From CAYPAV01 sp964408805 (GTDB lineage: Bacteria > Pseudomonadota > Alphaproteobacteria > UBA8366), in NCBI GenBank assembly GCA_964408805.1, contig CAYPAV010000003.1, forward strand, positions 248,001-312,000: DNA of 64,000 bases. The letters are read 5' to 3'. Below, one piece after another: positions 8,545-19,701 of the stretch (position 1 is its first letter; every line of letters begins with the position of its first letter). The position numbers and the translations under genes are program-made. The notes below the pieces were generated by a model that had not been told where the DNA came from, did no database searches, and worked only from the letters and a program-made list of their open reading frames with translations.

Positions 8545-8644
8545 GCCGATGGATTGCCAATTGGCCGCGGATGATCGACGCTCCTACCCGACATGACAAG
8601 CCGGCTTCGGTGTGAAGGGCCGATGCGCGGACGACGCGGCCTTC

Positions 8645-8674
8645 TTGCGTTTGGACCGATTTGGGTAATATTAT
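8645..8674 (+). promoter_or_regulatory. Candidate lrp promoter with AT-rich site
   Basis: TTGCGT (8645-8650) and TATTAT (8669-8674) are separated by 18 bp, upstream of the Lrp start at 8707. The -10 lies in an AT-rich, near-palindromic stretch (gggtaatattatttc) unlike its GC-rich surroundings, as expected for an autoregulated Lrp site. No binding data support this. Confidence 0.4.
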
Positions 8675-8706
8675 TTCGTCAGCCACCGAAGCGCGGAGTT
8701 GGCGCC

Positions 8707-9198
8707 ATGCGACAAGTGAAACTCGACAAGATCGACCGCAAGATCCTACGCGATCTGCAGGAAAACGGACGGATGACGAACGTCGAGCTATCGAGACGGG
8801 CGGGAATCTCGGCCCCGCCCTGCCTGCGCCGTGTCCGTGCCTTGGAAGAGGCCAATTTCATCAAGGGCTATCATGCGGATGTGAATCACGAAGCGCTCGG
8901 CTACGGGGTCACGGTCTTCGCGCAGGTCGGTCTAAATAGCCAGGCGGAAGGCGACCTGAACGCGTTCGAAGCGCTGGTCGCGGAATGGCCCCAAGTGCGG
9001 GAATGCTACATGCTCGCGGGCGAGACCGATTTTCTGCTCAAGATCGTGGCCACCGATTGGGACGCGTATAACCGGTTTCTGACGACCGCGCTCACCTCCG
9101 CGCCGAACGTCAGTCACGTCAAATCCGCACTCGCCATCCGTGCATCGAAATATGCTTTCGGCGTACCCGTCCCAATCGACGAAGAGGTTGAAGGATAA
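8707..9198 (+). CDS. Lrp/AsnC-family transcriptional regulator
   Basis: A 163-residue regulator. The N-terminal winged helix (LDKIDRKILRDLQENGRMTNVELSRRAGIS, recognition helix APPCLRRVRALE) is followed by a RAM effector domain (YGVTVFAQVGL, ECYMLAGETDFLLKIVATDWDAYNRF). The start at 8707 is chosen because it begins the HTH; the frame continues upstream to 8593 without matching the family. Lrp proteins respond to amino acids such as leucine or alanine. In related genomes it is commonly beside greA and trxB; here a nuclease gene separates it from greA. Confidence 0.9.
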   Translation: MRQVKLDKIDRKILRDLQENGRMTNVELSRRAGISAPPCLRRVRALEEANFIKGYHADVNHEALGYGVTVFAQVGLNSQAEGDLNAFEALVAEWPQVRECYMLAGETDFLLKIVATDWDAYNRFLTTALTSAPNVSHVKSALAIRASKYAFGVPVPIDEEVEG

Positions 9199-9329
9199 GG
9201 CCGCCGCAACGGTCATCCGCTTCAACTCCATTTAATTCTTTAGTTTTAGTTGCATTTATTCCCATTATTGCTAGAGTGACGTTTCACAACAAGAAGTTTA
9301 ACAACTGCGTTTCTACTATCGGGTGTCAC

Positions 9330-10115
9330 ATGCCATTGATTTCACTTTGGAGGTCGAATCCGGATGCGGTCAGCGAACTCACCATCGAACAATTGATTTC
9401 GGTGGCAGGCTCCGGACTCTTGAAGGACGACACGGAATGCGCCTTCGAGTTACGGGAATATCTGCGTTGCGCGGCGTTCGAACGCATCTCCACATATGCG
9501 CGTTACTGCCTGACGAATTCCTTCACCAACAGCGGGTTCGTGCTGCAAGACCTGGTCAACGAGATGGGGCGCCGGCTCGGCTATGAAGTTACGAGCGGGA
9601 AGTATCATGGCCGCAAAGGTTCCATAGGCTTTGACGGCATCTGGAAGAGCCCGGACGGACATACCATCGTCGCCGAGGTGAAGACATCCGATGCCTATCG
9701 GATATCACTCGACAGCATTGCCTCCTACCGTCAGCGCCTCCTGGAGGCGGGAGAGATCGAGTTGCCTTGCTCGATCCTGGTCATCGTCGGACGCCAGGAT
9801 ACGGGCGAACTCGAAGCCCAGGTCCGGGGCTCCCGGCATGCCTGGGACATTCGGCTGGTCAGCGTCGATGCATTGTCGCGGCTGGTTTATTTGAACTTCT
9901 TCAAAGAATTCCGGCCCGGCGTTAAGATTCGCAGGGTCCTAGTCCCCTGGGACTACACCAAACTCGACGAGATCGTCGAACTCATGTCGGCAACCGTCCT
10001 GAACACCAGCGAACGAAGGCGCCGCGCCGAGATCGCCGGTGGCCGGACACCGCCGGACCGCCGCTGCCCGCGCGACACTCCCGGCCCCGCCGTCGCCGAG
10101 GCGAGTTACATATAG
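9330..10115 (+). CDS. Solitary PD-(D/E)XK restriction-endonuclease-like protein
   Basis: A 261-residue protein with a clear nuclease core: Asp102 in SIGFDGIWKSPDG and Glu116-Val-Lys118 in HTIVAEVKTSDAYRI, followed by a helix (DSIASYRQRLLEAGEI) and SILVIVGRQDTGELEAQVRG. This is the D...E-x-K metal site of restriction-like endonucleases. There is no adjacent methyltransferase, helicase or other defence partner. A GTG at 9276 in frame is possible, but the ATG matches the family N-terminus (MPLISLWRSNPDAV). The upstream 130 bp are AT-rich. It converges on greA with 4 bp between stops and interrupts the usual greA-lrp neighbourhood. The last 30 residues look disordered. Confidence 0.75.
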   Translation: MPLISLWRSNPDAVSELTIEQLISVAGSGLLKDDTECAFELREYLRCAAFERISTYARYCLTNSFTNSGFVLQDLVNEMGRRLGYEVTSGKYHGRKGSIGFDGIWKSPDGHTIVAEVKTSDAYRISLDSIASYRQRLLEAGEIELPCSILVIVGRQDTGELEAQVRGSRHAWDIRLVSVDALSRLVYLNFFKEFRPGVKIRRVLVPWDYTKLDEIVELMSATVLNTSERRRRAEIAGGRTPPDRRCPRDTPGPAVAEASYI

Positions 10116-10119
10116 CTGG

Positions 10120-10593
10120 CTACTTGTAGGAAACTTCGACGATTTCGTAATCCTTGTGGCCGCCGGGTGTCACGACCTCGGCCACGTCGCCGACCTCCTT
10201 GCCGATCAGGGCCCGCGCGAGCGGCGCGGAATTGGAGATCAACCCCGCCGAGATGTCGGCCTCGTATTCGCCGACGATCCGATAACGGACCTCCTCGTCG
10301 GTATCGCAATCGGCCAGAAGAACATTGGCCCCGAACTTGATCTGGTCACCCGAAAGCTTGCTGACGTCGATGATCTCCACCCTGGTCATCTTGTCCTCGA
10401 GTTCGGCGATCCGCCCTTCGATGAAACTCTGCTTTTCCCGCGCCGCATGATATTCGGCGTTCTCGGAAAGGTCGCCATGCTCGCGCGCGGCCGCGATCGC
10501 CTTGATGACGGTCGGCCGTTCGACGGATCTCAATTGCTTCAATTCATCCTGCAAACGATCGAAACCGTCCGCGGTGATCGGAAAGGACGCCAT
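10120..10593 (-). CDS. greA: Transcription elongation factor GreA
   Basis: A 157-residue protein, the usual GreA length. The N-terminal coiled coil carries the conserved tip AREHGDLSENAEYHAAREKQ with the acidic residues that promote RNA cleavage in backtracked RNA polymerase. The C-terminal FKBP-like domain includes the conserved SP-type loop region (ISNSAPLARALIGKEVGD). A GTG three codons upstream (10602) is possible; the ATG at 10593 gives the family length. It lies 57 bp downstream of carB on the same strand, the common alphaproteobacterial carB-greA arrangement. Confidence 0.95.
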   Translation of the reverse strand: MASFPITADGFDRLQDELKQLRSVERPTVIKAIAAAREHGDLSENAEYHAAREKQSFIEGRIAELEDKMTRVEIIDVSKLSGDQIKFGANVLLADCDTDEEVRYRIVGEYEADISAGLISNSAPLARALIGKEVGDVAEVVTPGGHKDYEIVEVSYK

Positions 10594-10650
10594 GCTCGCC
10601 ACTCGCCTCTGGAAGGGCCAACGGGCGCCTCCGAATTCCGCGGCGACGCC

Positions 10651-13911
<3,261 letters not shown>

Positions 13912-14087
13912 TATGGATTCCGTGAATAGAGGGCGAGGCCTTCCCCACGGGGAAGGTAGCTGGCGCTTGAAACTGACGCGTCCGTCCTGATCACCTATCG
14001 CTCGTCTTACTTCCGTGGAACCAGCGTCGGCGATGCCTAATACCGAGTTATTCGAAAAGCGCAAGGGCGGATTGCGCGTCGGCCCCC

Positions 14088-14115
14088 TTGCTCGGCCACC
14101 TTGGCAGTCTATAAA
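14088..14115 (+). promoter_or_regulatory. Candidate sigma-70 promoter of the comDE-like genes
   Basis: TTGCTC (14088-14093) and TATAAA (14110-14115) are spaced by 16 bp, 32 bp before the ATG at 14147, in the 235-bp region divergent from carB. A strong ribosome site (gagggagg) lies between. Nothing else is evident in this intergenic stretch. Confidence 0.45.
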
Positions 14116-14146
14116 TCGCTTAGCTGAACCGTGAGGGAGGATCGAC

Positions 14147-14677
14147 ATGACCGACGACCCCGCCTGGCAGGGCGAGCTCTATAACCTGCTGAGGGAATTC
14201 GACGTCACCCAGTTTTCATACGTGCCGGATGCCGGACACAAGGTGCTGATCAACCGTTCGATCGCCGATGCCGACGTGCATTCGGTCTCGGTAACGACGG
14301 AGGAGGAAGGTGTGGCGCTGCAGGCCGGGGCCCATCTCGGCGGCGCGCGCAGCGTCTTGCTGATGCAGTCGAGTGGGGTCGGCAATTGCGTCAATTTCTT
14401 CTCGCTGATCAAGCACGGCCGCTTTCCGTTCCTTACATTCGTCAGCATGCGCGGCGATTTCGGCGAGGGGAACCCTTGGCAAATGGCGATGGGCCAGGCG
14501 ACACAGCCGGTGATGGAGGCCTCGGGCATCCAGTGCCTGCGGGTCGAGCATCCCGACGACGTCATCCCGACATCGCGGGCGGCCTGCACCATGGCCTATC
14601 AATCCGAGCAAGCTGTCGGCGTTCTCCTGACCCAGAAGCTGCTCGGCGCCAAGGCGTTTTCGACGGGAGGGGCATGA
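14147..14677 (+). CDS. TPP-dependent decarboxylase alpha subunit (ComD / phosphonopyruvate decarboxylase type)
   Basis: A 176-residue PYR domain of thiamine-diphosphate enzymes as a separate subunit. The segment SVTTEEEGVALQAGAHLGG contains the Glu that activates TPP, and LLMQSSGVGNCVNFFSL with FVSMRGDFGEGNPWQM matches ComD (sulfopyruvate decarboxylase alpha) and the N-terminal part of phosphonopyruvate decarboxylase. It pairs with the beta subunit starting 1 bp after its stop region (14679). Expected reaction: decarboxylation of a 3-substituted pyruvate such as sulfopyruvate to the aldehyde. The HpsN-like dehydrogenase nearby favours sulfopyruvate, without proving it. Confidence 0.75.
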   Translation: MTDDPAWQGELYNLLREFDVTQFSYVPDAGHKVLINRSIADADVHSVSVTTEEEGVALQAGAHLGGARSVLLMQSSGVGNCVNFFSLIKHGRFPFLTFVSMRGDFGEGNPWQMAMGQATQPVMEASGIQCLRVEHPDDVIPTSRAACTMAYQSEQAVGVLLTQKLLGAKAFSTGGA

Positions 14678-14678
14678 G

Positions 14679-15308
14679 ATGTTATCGAAACCAGGTTTGC
14701 GCACGGGTCCGGACGAGACCGTCGCGGAAGGGAAATTGGAACGCCGGGAGGCCGTAAACGCATTGATCGGCGATCCCGGCGATACGCTCTTCGTCTCCGG
14801 CCTCGCGGGCGCCAAGGACGACGTTCTGTCGGTTGTCGGTGCCGATTCGCCCGCCGCCTTCACCCTTTCGGGCGCCATGGGGGCCGCCGTGGCAATGGGG
14901 TTGGGCCTCGCCCTCGCCCAGCCGAAGCGGAAGGTCATGGTCGTGACCGGCGAAGGCGAATTGCTGATGAATGTGGGTACGCTGGCCACGGTCGGCGTCC
15001 TCAATCCTCCCAATCTATCGATCGTCTGCGTCGACAACGAGCATTACGGCGAGACCGGCTGGCAGGAAAGCCACACCGGCCGCGGCGTCGACATCGCCAA
15101 GATGGCGGAAGGGAGCTGTATCCCGAACGTCCGGACCGTGATCCAGGAATCGGAACTGGCCGAAGCCGCGCAGATGCTCCGCGAGGGCAACGGCACCTCC
15201 TTCGTGCTCGTCAAGGTCGCCCCCACCAAACCCCCGGCGATCCACCGCTCGCGCGATGCCTCGTGGCACAAGGGCCGGTTTCGGGAGGCCCTGCTGGGAA
15301 GGAACTAG
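14679..15308 (+). CDS. TPP-dependent decarboxylase beta subunit (ComE type)
   Basis: A 209-residue PP domain carrying the TPP/Mg motif GEGELLMNVGTLATVGVLNPPN (the G-D/E-G...N pattern, here GEG), preceded by GAMGAAVAMGLGLALAQPKRK and followed by SIVCVDNEHYGETG. This is the layout of ComE or the C-terminal half of phosphonopyruvate decarboxylase, and it completes the active site formed with the 14147 product. The two genes are practically contiguous and surely co-transcribed. A REP-like palindrome and the convergent HAD gene follow. Confidence 0.75.
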   Translation: MLSKPGLRTGPDETVAEGKLERREAVNALIGDPGDTLFVSGLAGAKDDVLSVVGADSPAAFTLSGAMGAAVAMGLGLALAQPKRKVMVVTGEGELLMNVGTLATVGVLNPPNLSIVCVDNEHYGETGWQESHTGRGVDIAKMAEGSCIPNVRTVIQESELAEAAQMLREGNGTSFVLVKVAPTKPPAIHRSRDASWHKGRFREALLGRN

Positions 15309-15332
15309 GTAAGTAAAAGGCCCTCATCCCGG

Positions 15333-15356
15333 CCCTCTCCCGCAAGCGGGAGAGGG
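15333..15356. repeat. REP-like GC-rich palindrome between convergent genes
   Basis: The arms ccctctcccgc and gcgggagaggg (11 bp each) flank aa. It lies between the convergent comE-like and HAD genes and resembles the dispersed 'ctctcccgc/gcgggagag' palindromes common in proteobacterial intergenic regions. It may also act as a bidirectional terminator. Only this one copy was noticed in the window. Confidence 0.6.
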
Positions 15357-15399
15357 AGGGGCCCGGCCGCCGTTGGGCGGTTGAGAGGGTGAGCGCCGG

Positions 15400-16122
15400 C
15401 TAAACCGTTACCCCCAGCGCTTCCGCCAACTCCGGAAAGGTGTCGACGACAATGTCGTGGATCGGGTTGGGGGTCGGGTCGGGCGGGCCTTCCGAGCCCC
15501 ATTCGTCCGGGCGGCGGACGAAGGCGGTCTTGAAACCGACGCCCTTCGCCGCGTCGAGATCGAAATTGTGGCAGGCCACCATGCAGCATTCGCTGGGATC
15601 GAGCTGCAGGAATTTCGCGGCCGTCTCGTAGGCCTCTGGCAGGATCTTGTATTTCCCGATCGCCTCGCAGGAAATCACCGCGTCCCATGAAATGCCGTTT
15701 CGCCGCGCCGTATCGATGATGATCCGGAAACTGAGGATGGTGAAGGACGCGCAGATGAACTTGCCCCGGAGCTTCGGCAACACCGCCGGAAAGTCGGGCC
15801 AACATTGGAGATTGTGCGCGCGGTCCCACCAGATCGCCCGGCGCTCCTCCTCGGTGAAATCCTCAAGCCCGTTCTCGGCGCAAACCTCGTCAACGGACAT
15901 CCGGTGCGAATCGTCGAAATTGAACGCCGGCGGCTCATGCTCGCCGAGGCGCAGCATGCGACCGAGCGATTTCCGGCGAAGTTCGTTGGTGAGTTTGGTC
16001 CAATCCCTTTCGAGACCGTGCTTGGCGCCGGTTTCCGCCAAGGCGCTGCTGAACCCGCTGTGCCAATCGAGAATGGTTCCGCCCGTATCGAAGGTCAGCG
16101 CCTTGATATCATTGAGACTCAT
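15400..16122 (-). CDS. HAD-superfamily hydrolase, 2-haloacid dehalogenase (type II) like
   Basis: A 240-residue HAD protein. Motif I is FDTGGTILDW (nucleophile Asp11; the usual FGT is GGT), motif II lies near FICASFTILS, motif III contains the lysine in EAIGKYKILPEAYETA, and motif IV is CMVACHNFDLDAAKGVGF. This pattern is that of type II (S)-2-haloacid dehalogenases and close phosphatases. It lies 89 bp before the SDR's downstream end on the same strand as the SDR and HpsN-like gene, which suggests one operon. Whether it removes halide, phosphate or something else cannot be told. Confidence 0.75.
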   Translation of the reverse strand: MSLNDIKALTFDTGGTILDWHSGFSSALAETGAKHGLERDWTKLTNELRRKSLGRMLRLGEHEPPAFNFDDSHRMSVDEVCAENGLEDFTEEERRAIWWDRAHNLQCWPDFPAVLPKLRGKFICASFTILSFRIIIDTARRNGISWDAVISCEAIGKYKILPEAYETAAKFLQLDPSECCMVACHNFDLDAAKGVGFKTAFVRRPDEWGSEGPPDPTPNPIHDIVVDTFPELAEALGVTV

Positions 16123-16211
16123 GCCATTGTTCCTCCCCTGGCTGTCGTCTGGCGCGCGATCCTTTCACGCGGCGAAAAGCCGCGCAAGAAACGCTTTCGT
16201 GAAGTGGGGAA

Positions 16212-16976
16212 CTAATCCACCGTCCAGCCGCCATCCACCAGAAGCGACGTACCCGTGATCATGGCCGCGGCGTCCGAGGCAAGGAACAGGATCGCGCCCA
16301 TCAGATCCTCGATCGTCCCGGTGCGGCCGAGCTTGATCTTGGTCAGCACGGCTTCCTTGAATTCGGGATCCTTCAGCATTTTCACGGCCAAGGGCGTCTC
16401 GATGAAGGTGGGGGCGATCGAATTGACCCGGATGCCATGCGGCGCCAATTCAAGCGCCATTGCCTTGGTCAGCCCTTCGAGGGCCCATTTCGACGAGCAA
16501 TAGACCGTCCGCAACACGCCGCCCACATGACCCATCTGCGAGGAAATGTTAATCACCACGCCGCCGTTGCCGGCCTCGATCATTGCGTCGGTCACGGTCT
16601 GGGAGACGAAATAGGCGGCGCGGAGGTTGAGGTCCATCACCGCGTCGAAATCCTCGGGCGTGATCTCCGACATGGTCTTCGGCCGGTTGGTGCCGGCGTT
16701 GTTGACAAGAATGTCGAAGGGCCCGGCTTCGGCCAGGGCGGTCCGGGTCGGCTCGGTTTCCAGGATATCGAGCACGATACCGCGCGCCGCGCCCCCTTCG
16801 GCGACGATCGCCGCCGCGGCCGCCTCGACTTCGGTCTCCGTCCGAGCGAGCAGCACAACCTCGGCGCCCGCTTCGGCCAATGCTGCGGCGGCGCCGAAGC
16901 CGATCCCGCGGCCGCCACCGGTCACCAGGGCGCGCCGGCCGTCGAGCCGGAAAGAAGGTGTCCTCGGTACGTCCAT
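16212..16976 (-). CDS. SDR-family oxidoreductase
   Basis: A 254-residue classical short-chain dehydrogenase. It has the cofactor motif TGGGRGIG, NNAG in ILVNNAGTNRP, and the catalytic set Ser (NISSQMGHVGG), Tyr and Lys (TVYCSSKWAL). It starts 5 bp after the HpsN-like gene ends, and the upstream part of the open frame to 17093 overlaps that gene and is excluded. It probably oxidises or reduces a hydroxy/oxo intermediate of the same pathway. In known 2,3-dihydroxypropane-1-sulfonate loci, SDR enzymes (HpsO/HpsP) do this; the assignment here is inference. Confidence 0.8.
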   Translation of the reverse strand: MDVPRTPSFRLDGRRALVTGGGRGIGFGAAAALAEAGAEVVLLARTETEVEAAAAAIVAEGGAARGIVLDILETEPTRTALAEAGPFDILVNNAGTNRPKTMSEITPEDFDAVMDLNLRAAYFVSQTVTDAMIEAGNGGVVINISSQMGHVGGVLRTVYCSSKWALEGLTKAMALELAPHGIRVNSIAPTFIETPLAVKMLKDPEFKEAVLTKIKLGRTGTIEDLMGAILFLASDAAAMITGTSLLVDGGWTVD

Positions 16977-16981
16977 TGCGC

Positions 16982-18289
16982 TTACTCCGCTGCCGCCCCG
17001 TAAGGCACGTTCTTGCCGCCGTAGCGGCGCACCCGGACATTCGCCTGCTCGGCATGGCCCGCGAAGCCCTCCAGCATGCAGAGCCGCGAGCAATATTCAC
17101 CGACCATCGCACTCGCCTCGTCGGTCAGCACCTTCTGATAGGTGCAGGTCTTCAGGAACTTGCCGACCCAAAGCCCGCCCGTATAGCGCGCCGCCTGCTT
17201 GGTCGGCAGCGTGTGGTTGGTGCCGATCACCTTGTCGCCGTATGAGACATTCGTCCGGGCGCCCAGGAAAAGCGCGCCGTAGTTCGTCATGTTGTCGCGA
17301 AAATAATCGGGATCGTTGGTCAGGACGGTGACATGCTCCATCGCCAGGCGGTCGGCCTCGGCGACCATCTCGTCCAGCGAGTCGCACAAGATTACCTGGC
17401 CGTAATTATCCCAAGCCGTGCGGGCGATTTCGGCCGTCGGCAGGATTTTCAAGAGCCGGTCGATCTCCATCATGGTCTCGCGCGCCAGGCCTTCCGAGGT
17501 GGTGAGCAGGACGGCGGGCGAGGTCGGCCCATGTTCCGCCTGACCCAAGAGATCGGTCGCGCAAAGTTCGCCATCGGCGCTCTCGTCGGCGATCACCAGG
17601 GTTTCCGTCGGCCCGGCGAAGAGGTCGATCCCGACCCGGCCGTAAAGCTGGCGCTTGGCTTCGGCAACGAACATGTTGCCGGGCCCGACCAGCATATCCA
17701 CCCCCTCGACCGTCTCGGTGCCGAGCGCCATCAGGGCCACCGCCTGCACCCCGCCGAGGACCAGAATCTCGTCAGCGCCGCCAAGATGCATCGCGGCGAC
17801 GATCGCCGGATGGGGGCCGCCTTCATGCGGCGGTGCGGTCGCCAGAACCCGTTTTACGCCGGCGACCTTTGCGGTCACCACACTCATATGCGCCGAGGCG
17901 ACCATCGGATATTTCCCGCCCGGCACATAGCAGCCGATACTATTGACCGGAATGTGCCGGTGCCCCAGCACCACCCCCGGCAAGGTCTCGACCTCGACGT
18001 CCTTCATCGAGTCGCGCTGGTGCTGGGCGAAGTTCCGGACCTGCTCTTGCGCGAATTGGATATCCTCCAGATCGCGCGGCGCCACCTTCGCCATCGCGGC
18101 CGCGATGTCATCGGGACCGAGGCGAAAGTCGTCGGGCGACCAATCGTCGAACTTGGCCGACAAGTCGCGCACCGCCGCATCGCCCCTCGCCTCGACATCG
18201 GCCAGGATCTCCTCGACGACGGCCCGGACCTTGGCGTCCTCCGCCGCCAGTTCCTCGGCGTCTTTCCCTTCCTTCAGATATCGCGCCAT
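16982..18289 (-). CDS. Histidinol-dehydrogenase-family enzyme, sulfopropanediol 3-dehydrogenase (HpsN)-like
   Basis: A 435-residue HisD-family protein with an apparently complete active site: zinc-type Gln/His in DLLGQAEHGPTSPA, the Glu-His base pair in LAMEHVTVLTND, Asp in GDKVIGTNHTLPT, and the C-terminal His in EGFAGHAEQANVR. There are no other histidine genes nearby, so a catabolic HisD paralogue is likelier than biosynthesis. HpsN oxidises (R)-2,3-dihydroxypropane-1-sulfonate to sulfolactate with NAD, and the ComDE-like decarboxylase in the same block would act two steps later. The start at 18289 (MARYLKEGK) matches the family; 18322 is an alternative. Confidence 0.75.
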   Translation of the reverse strand: MARYLKEGKDAEELAAEDAKVRAVVEEILADVEARGDAAVRDLSAKFDDWSPDDFRLGPDDIAAAMAKVAPRDLEDIQFAQEQVRNFAQHQRDSMKDVEVETLPGVVLGHRHIPVNSIGCYVPGGKYPMVASAHMSVVTAKVAGVKRVLATAPPHEGGPHPAIVAAMHLGGADEILVLGGVQAVALMALGTETVEGVDMLVGPGNMFVAEAKRQLYGRVGIDLFAGPTETLVIADESADGELCATDLLGQAEHGPTSPAVLLTTSEGLARETMMEIDRLLKILPTAEIARTAWDNYGQVILCDSLDEMVAEADRLAMEHVTVLTNDPDYFRDNMTNYGALFLGARTNVSYGDKVIGTNHTLPTKQAARYTGGLWVGKFLKTCTYQKVLTDEASAMVGEYCSRLCMLEGFAGHAEQANVRVRRYGGKNVPYGAAAE

Positions 18290-18445
18290 CGCTCGGTCCC
18301 CGCTCTTCAATGATCTTTCCATTTTCTATAGCAGGTCGGTGCCGCCGCTGCATTCGGATTTACTGGAGTGACCTTCGCGATTGTGCCAATCATTACGCGA
18401 CGTTAGGACGGACCAGCAAGAACGAATGCCAACAGGGACCGAACG

Positions 18446-19687
18446 ATGGAATTAGCGAAACGGGACCAGAAGTCGCAGAACCGGCAAGTGAACCTGTTCC
18501 TCGAGGAAATCTGCAGCGAGTTGTGCCGCTTCCAGCATGTCGTCGCCGACGGGCTGGACCCCAGCACGGTCAAGGTCCACCGCGAGGTCGATCTCGGCGG
18601 GCAGGGCCGCTATGCGGATATCCGCGTCTATTTCGCGGGCGATATATTGAACTCCTATTTCGTGGAAGTTCATTACGGCGCCACGGCCGAGAGCGTCATC
18701 CGCAGCGTCGTTCGAAAATTCGGCGCCGAACATGAATTGACCCTGAATTCGAAGCGCTTGATCCTGCTTCCGCTCAACACCGAAATGGCGGACCAGGCGG
18801 CGTTCGAGGCCGATCTCAAATCGAAGCTCCACCCCGACCTCATCCTCGAGATTTGGGACGAGAAGCATTTCCTGGAAGAGGTCAACAAACATTTCGACGT
18901 TGAGATGTCGGGCATCACGGATGAGGATCTGCTCAAAATTCGCCAGGCGATCGAGGACGCCAAATGGAAGCATGCCTTCGGCGATAAATACGCCGATCAT
19001 CACCTGGCGTCGTCGCTCTCCTGGCATTTCGGCGATTGGACCATGCGCCGGCTTCACCAGGAACAGGGACTCGAGCCGGAAGAGATCGCCTCACCGGGAC
19101 ACTACCAGGAAGTCGCCATCGTCATGGCCGATCTGAGCGGCTTTTCCAGCTTCGTCCGCCACACTCACGACCAGAGTATTTGCCGCGACTGCCTGTCGAT
19201 ATTCTATTCGGCGGCCCGCGACGCCATCCATAACGCCGGCGGCATGCTTTACCAGTTCGTCGGCGACGAAGCCGTCGGTATATTCGGCGTGCCCGACCGT
19301 AGCCGGAACTATACCCAGGACGCCCTGAATTGTGCCGAGGCGCTGGTCGAGATCGGCGATTCGGTCGCCATCAGGTGGCAGCGCGAACTGGATTTCCTGC
19401 AGGAATCGAAGGGATCGCATGTGGGGATCGGCATGGGCGCGCTGAACCTGCTCCCCTTCCGCCCGTTTTCCGCCGATTATGTCGGATTCATCGGCGATGC
19501 CCTCAATCTCACGGCCCGCTTGACCAGTGTCGCGGGGCCGGGCGAGGTCGTGGTCAGCAACGTCTTCTTTCAGCACCTGGACCAGGCAACCTCGGCCCGT
19601 TTCGAGCGCATGGCCCCCGTCGATGCGAAAAACGTCGGCCGCGTCCTCGGCTGGCGCCTTCCGGCGCGCGCGAATGGGGACGATTGA
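18446..19687 (+). CDS. Class III nucleotidyl cyclase with N-terminal nuclease-like domain
   Basis: A 413-residue soluble protein. Residues about 218-400 are a class III cyclase homology domain: metal Asp229 in VIVMADLSGF, Asp274 in YQFVGDEAVGIFG, and transition-state Asn354/Arg358 in FIGDALNLTARLTS. The catalytic residues look intact. Residues about 50-150 (GRYADIRVYFAGDI, then SYFVEVHYG, then KRLILLPLN) have the strand order of a PD-(D/E)XK fold, but the usual E-x-K is E74-V-H76, so it may be a sensory or inactive relic. A helical linker (ITDEDLLKIRQAIEDAKWKHAFGD) joins them. The nucleotide specificity cannot be read. A GST-like gene follows by 14 bp. Confidence 0.75.
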   Translation: MELAKRDQKSQNRQVNLFLEEICSELCRFQHVVADGLDPSTVKVHREVDLGGQGRYADIRVYFAGDILNSYFVEVHYGATAESVIRSVVRKFGAEHELTLNSKRLILLPLNTEMADQAAFEADLKSKLHPDLILEIWDEKHFLEEVNKHFDVEMSGITDEDLLKIRQAIEDAKWKHAFGDKYADHHLASSLSWHFGDWTMRRLHQEQGLEPEEIASPGHYQEVAIVMADLSGFSSFVRHTHDQSICRDCLSIFYSAARDAIHNAGGMLYQFVGDEAVGIFGVPDRSRNYTQDALNCAEALVEIGDSVAIRWQRELDFLQESKGSHVGIGMGALNLLPFRPFSADYVGFIGDALNLTARLTSVAGPGEVVVSNVFFQHLDQATSARFERMAPVDAKNVGRVLGWRLPARANGDD

Positions 19688-19701
19688 GGCAACAGCGGAT
19701 T

